DNA of 64,000 nucleotides, from positions 1 to 64,000 of the forward strand of contig CANHGK010000003.1 of NCBI GenBank assembly GCA_947460235.1, read 5' to 3'. The translations under genes were made by a program, and so were the position numbers. This document shows, one piece after another, positions 62,691 to 64,000 of the stretch (the stretch's first letter is position 1; every line of letters starts with the position of its first letter). Below the pieces are notes generated by a model. That model had not been told where the DNA came from, did not search any database, and saw nothing but the letters and a program-made list of their open reading frames with translations. This stretch comes from Paenibacillaceae bacterium. GTDB taxonomy: Bacteria > Bacillota > Bacilli > Paenibacillales > CANHGK01.

Positions 62691-63581
62691 TTACTTCAGT
62701 TTTCCTGCTAATGATGCTGCAGTTTCAACAGGCATTTGCGCAAGGATTTTGGAACGTGATGCATTGTCCATCGAAATCAAAATACTGATGACTTGTTTTT
62801 CATCCGTAATTAACATCGTTTGTAAAATATCCGACGCTGTTTTTGGAGGCATCGTTGTAAAAGTAGTTGCAATATCGGCTTGCGTCAATTTTGAAGCAAC
62901 CGTCCCTTTGCTCGGTAACGGATTGATTGCATTGATTCTTGATTGCAAGGCTGCAATTTGTTGGTCTTTAGCAGGTGTTTGGTCCTTTAACAAAATAGAT
63001 GATTCCGCAGCCTTCTTAGGATCCATTTTTTCTAAAATGGCAGTTCGTTGCATTTCGGACATGTTTCCAAGCATTAATACAATTTCAGGTAACGTCAAAT
63101 TTTCGATAATCGGCGCTACCTTTCCGGCAGGCATATTGCCGTACATGTTCGCAACACCTTTAATTTGCGCCAAGTACTCGTCATCGGTCAATGTTTTCTT
63201 TTTTAATTTCTCCCCCAAATCTGTAATTTGGGTGTTCAATTGATCAATCTTTGAATTTTTTTCATCAATCGTACGATTCGCAATCGACAAATCACTCAAG
63301 CGAGATGACAACGCAGACCGTAGTTTCGTGATCATTTCTTCTGTTAATTGTTCTTTCGTCTTAGGCGCATCTGGTTCAGGCACATATTGAGCAACATATG
63401 GAATTTGTTTGCCGATCTTTAATAACGTATTTTTGACATCATAACCATTCATGTATAAAACAAGAACAACTAATGCTGACGTAAAGATAATTGCAAAAAT
63501 TGTTGGGATCAATAATAGAAAAAAGAAACGTTCAAAAACGTTATAATTTCGATCCTCTTTTTGCACCTTTTCTTTTGCCAT
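62691..63581 (-). CDS. MotE/YlxF family protein (MgtE N-terminal-like domain)
   Basis: A 296-residue protein with one membrane helix (about residues 20-48), a coiled coil (about 85-135) and tandem MgtE-N-like helical repeats (VANMYGNMPAGKVAPIIENL, IATTFTTMPPKTASDILQTM and others). This matches YlxF/MotE proteins encoded between fliJ and fliK, thought to act as periplasmic-type chaperones or stator-linked factors. Exact role in Gram-positives is not established. Confidence 0.88.
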   Translation of the reverse strand: MAKEKVQKEDRNYNVFERFFFLLLIPTIFAIIFTSALVVLVLYMNGYDVKNTLLKIGKQIPYVAQYVPEPDAPKTKEQLTEEMITKLRSALSSRLSDLSIANRTIDEKNSKIDQLNTQITDLGEKLKKKTLTDDEYLAQIKGVANMYGNMPAGKVAPIIENLTLPEIVLMLGNMSEMQRTAILEKMDPKKAAESSILLKDQTPAKDQQIAALQSRINAINPLPSKGTVASKLTQADIATTFTTMPPKTASDILQTMLITDEKQVISILISMDNASRSKILAQMPVETAASLAGKLK

Positions 63582-63614
63582 ATCATGCGCCCCCCATCTC
63601 CGGTTTTTGTAGGA

Positions 63615-64000
63615 TTAGTCGGATTCATTCCGGTGACGAAAAGCAATAGTTTGTGCCATCTCGTCTAAAAGGTTTTGTTCAATATGCAATTGCTCTGAAA
63701 GGTACTCTTTTATTCTATTTTCTTTATCTTTTTCAAACATACTTTCGGCTTGCATCGCTTTTTGAAGGTTTAACTTCGCTACCTTTACAAGTTCATCCGC
63801 TTTCGTCACACGACGTCTTTGGAAACTAATTTGGTTTTTTAATGCATCAAAAAAATGTTGGGTTTGCATAAATTGTTCAGCCCGAACACTTTGGCGTTGT
63901 GAATTTCGTATCAGTTCTTCATGACTTTGTTCATCCGTCAACAGTAATCCATTCAGCGTTTGGACTTCTTCCGATTGACGGCGCATGGCATCTGCAAGAT
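63615..64000 (-). CDS. fliJ: Flagellar export protein FliJ (5' end beyond window)
   Basis: The tracked ORF begins at an internal ATG; the frame stays open to the window edge (LADAMRRQSEEVQ), so the gene is cut at its N terminus. The visible 128 residues are a long alpha-helical coiled coil, as expected for the FliJ stalk that links the FliI ATPase to FlhA. It lies directly before the motE-like gene, the normal order. Confidence 0.85.
   Translation of the reverse strand, partial: LADAMRRQSEEVQTLNGLLLTDEQSHEELIRNSQRQSVRAEQFMQTQHFFDALKNQISFQRRRVTKADELVKVAKLNLQKAMQAESMFEKDKENRIKEYLSEQLHIEQNLLDEMAQTIAFRHRNESD

Overview
The window is a low-GC Gram-positive (Firmicutes) chromosome segment, most likely from a Paenibacillaceae-type member of the Bacillales. 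The right-hand 40 kb follows the Bacillus subtilis gene order almost exactly: fliJ-motE-fliK-flgD-flgE-swrD-fliL-fliM-fliY-cheY-fliO-P-Q-R-flhB-A-F-G-cheB-A-W-C-D-sigD-swrB-rpsB-tsf-pyrH-frr-uppS-cdsA-dxr-rseP-proS-polC, all on the minus strand. PolC, FliY, CheC/CheD and SwrB/SwrD are Firmicutes hallmarks. Stalk-domain and SLH proteins, a DUF342 (FapA-like) protein and a eukaryote-like prolyl-tRNA synthetase point towards the paenibacilli. No species can be assigned from the sequence alone.

Left part (1-24.5 kb) is a mosaic of short, individually terminated units. It begins with a partial gene, then a seven-helix membrane protein divergent from its TetR regulator across two TTGACANTGTCAA palindromes. 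Next is a three-gene cluster: secreted stalk-domain protein, compact ABC-type ATPase, and a DUF4435/TOPRIM protein that resembles the AriA-AriB pair of the PARIS anti-phage system. It is followed by a 1077-residue secreted protein with nine YDG repeats, then yebC overlapping a DEAD-box helicase, pepF, a secreted serpin, and a 1182-residue secreted starch-binding-module/RCC1 protein that lies behind an 11-bp-phased array of TTTCGGT repeats. After that come a CDGSH protein, a UPF0173 hydrolase, a DUF1904 protein, an orphan PflA-like radical SAM enzyme, a decayed RecD2-like helicase fragment, LysR divergent from thiol peroxidase (tpx), and a cytochrome c fused to S-layer-homology repeats.

Middle part (24.5-38.3 kb) holds replication, translation and envelope genes: polC, an esterase, proS, the site-2 protease rseP, dxr (isoprenoid precursor), cdsA (CDP-diacylglycerol), uppS (undecaprenyl carrier), frr, pyrH, tsf and rpsB. 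RNA structures punctuate this run: a leader fold before rpsB, a hairpin between rpsB and tsf, twin hairpins with a mutually exclusive third pairing before pyrH, and a hairpin between frr and uppS.

Right part (38.3-64 kb) is the fla/che operon, encoding flagellar export gate, switch, hook assembly, placement GTPases, chemotaxis signalling and SigD. Several genes overlap by ATGA and several start with TTG or GTG. Departures from the textbook operon are an intrinsic terminator directly after cheY, 36-bp tandem Gly/Met repeats in fliY, and three unrecognised genes around sigD and swrB. No tRNA, rRNA, CRISPR array, insertion sequence or prophage was seen.
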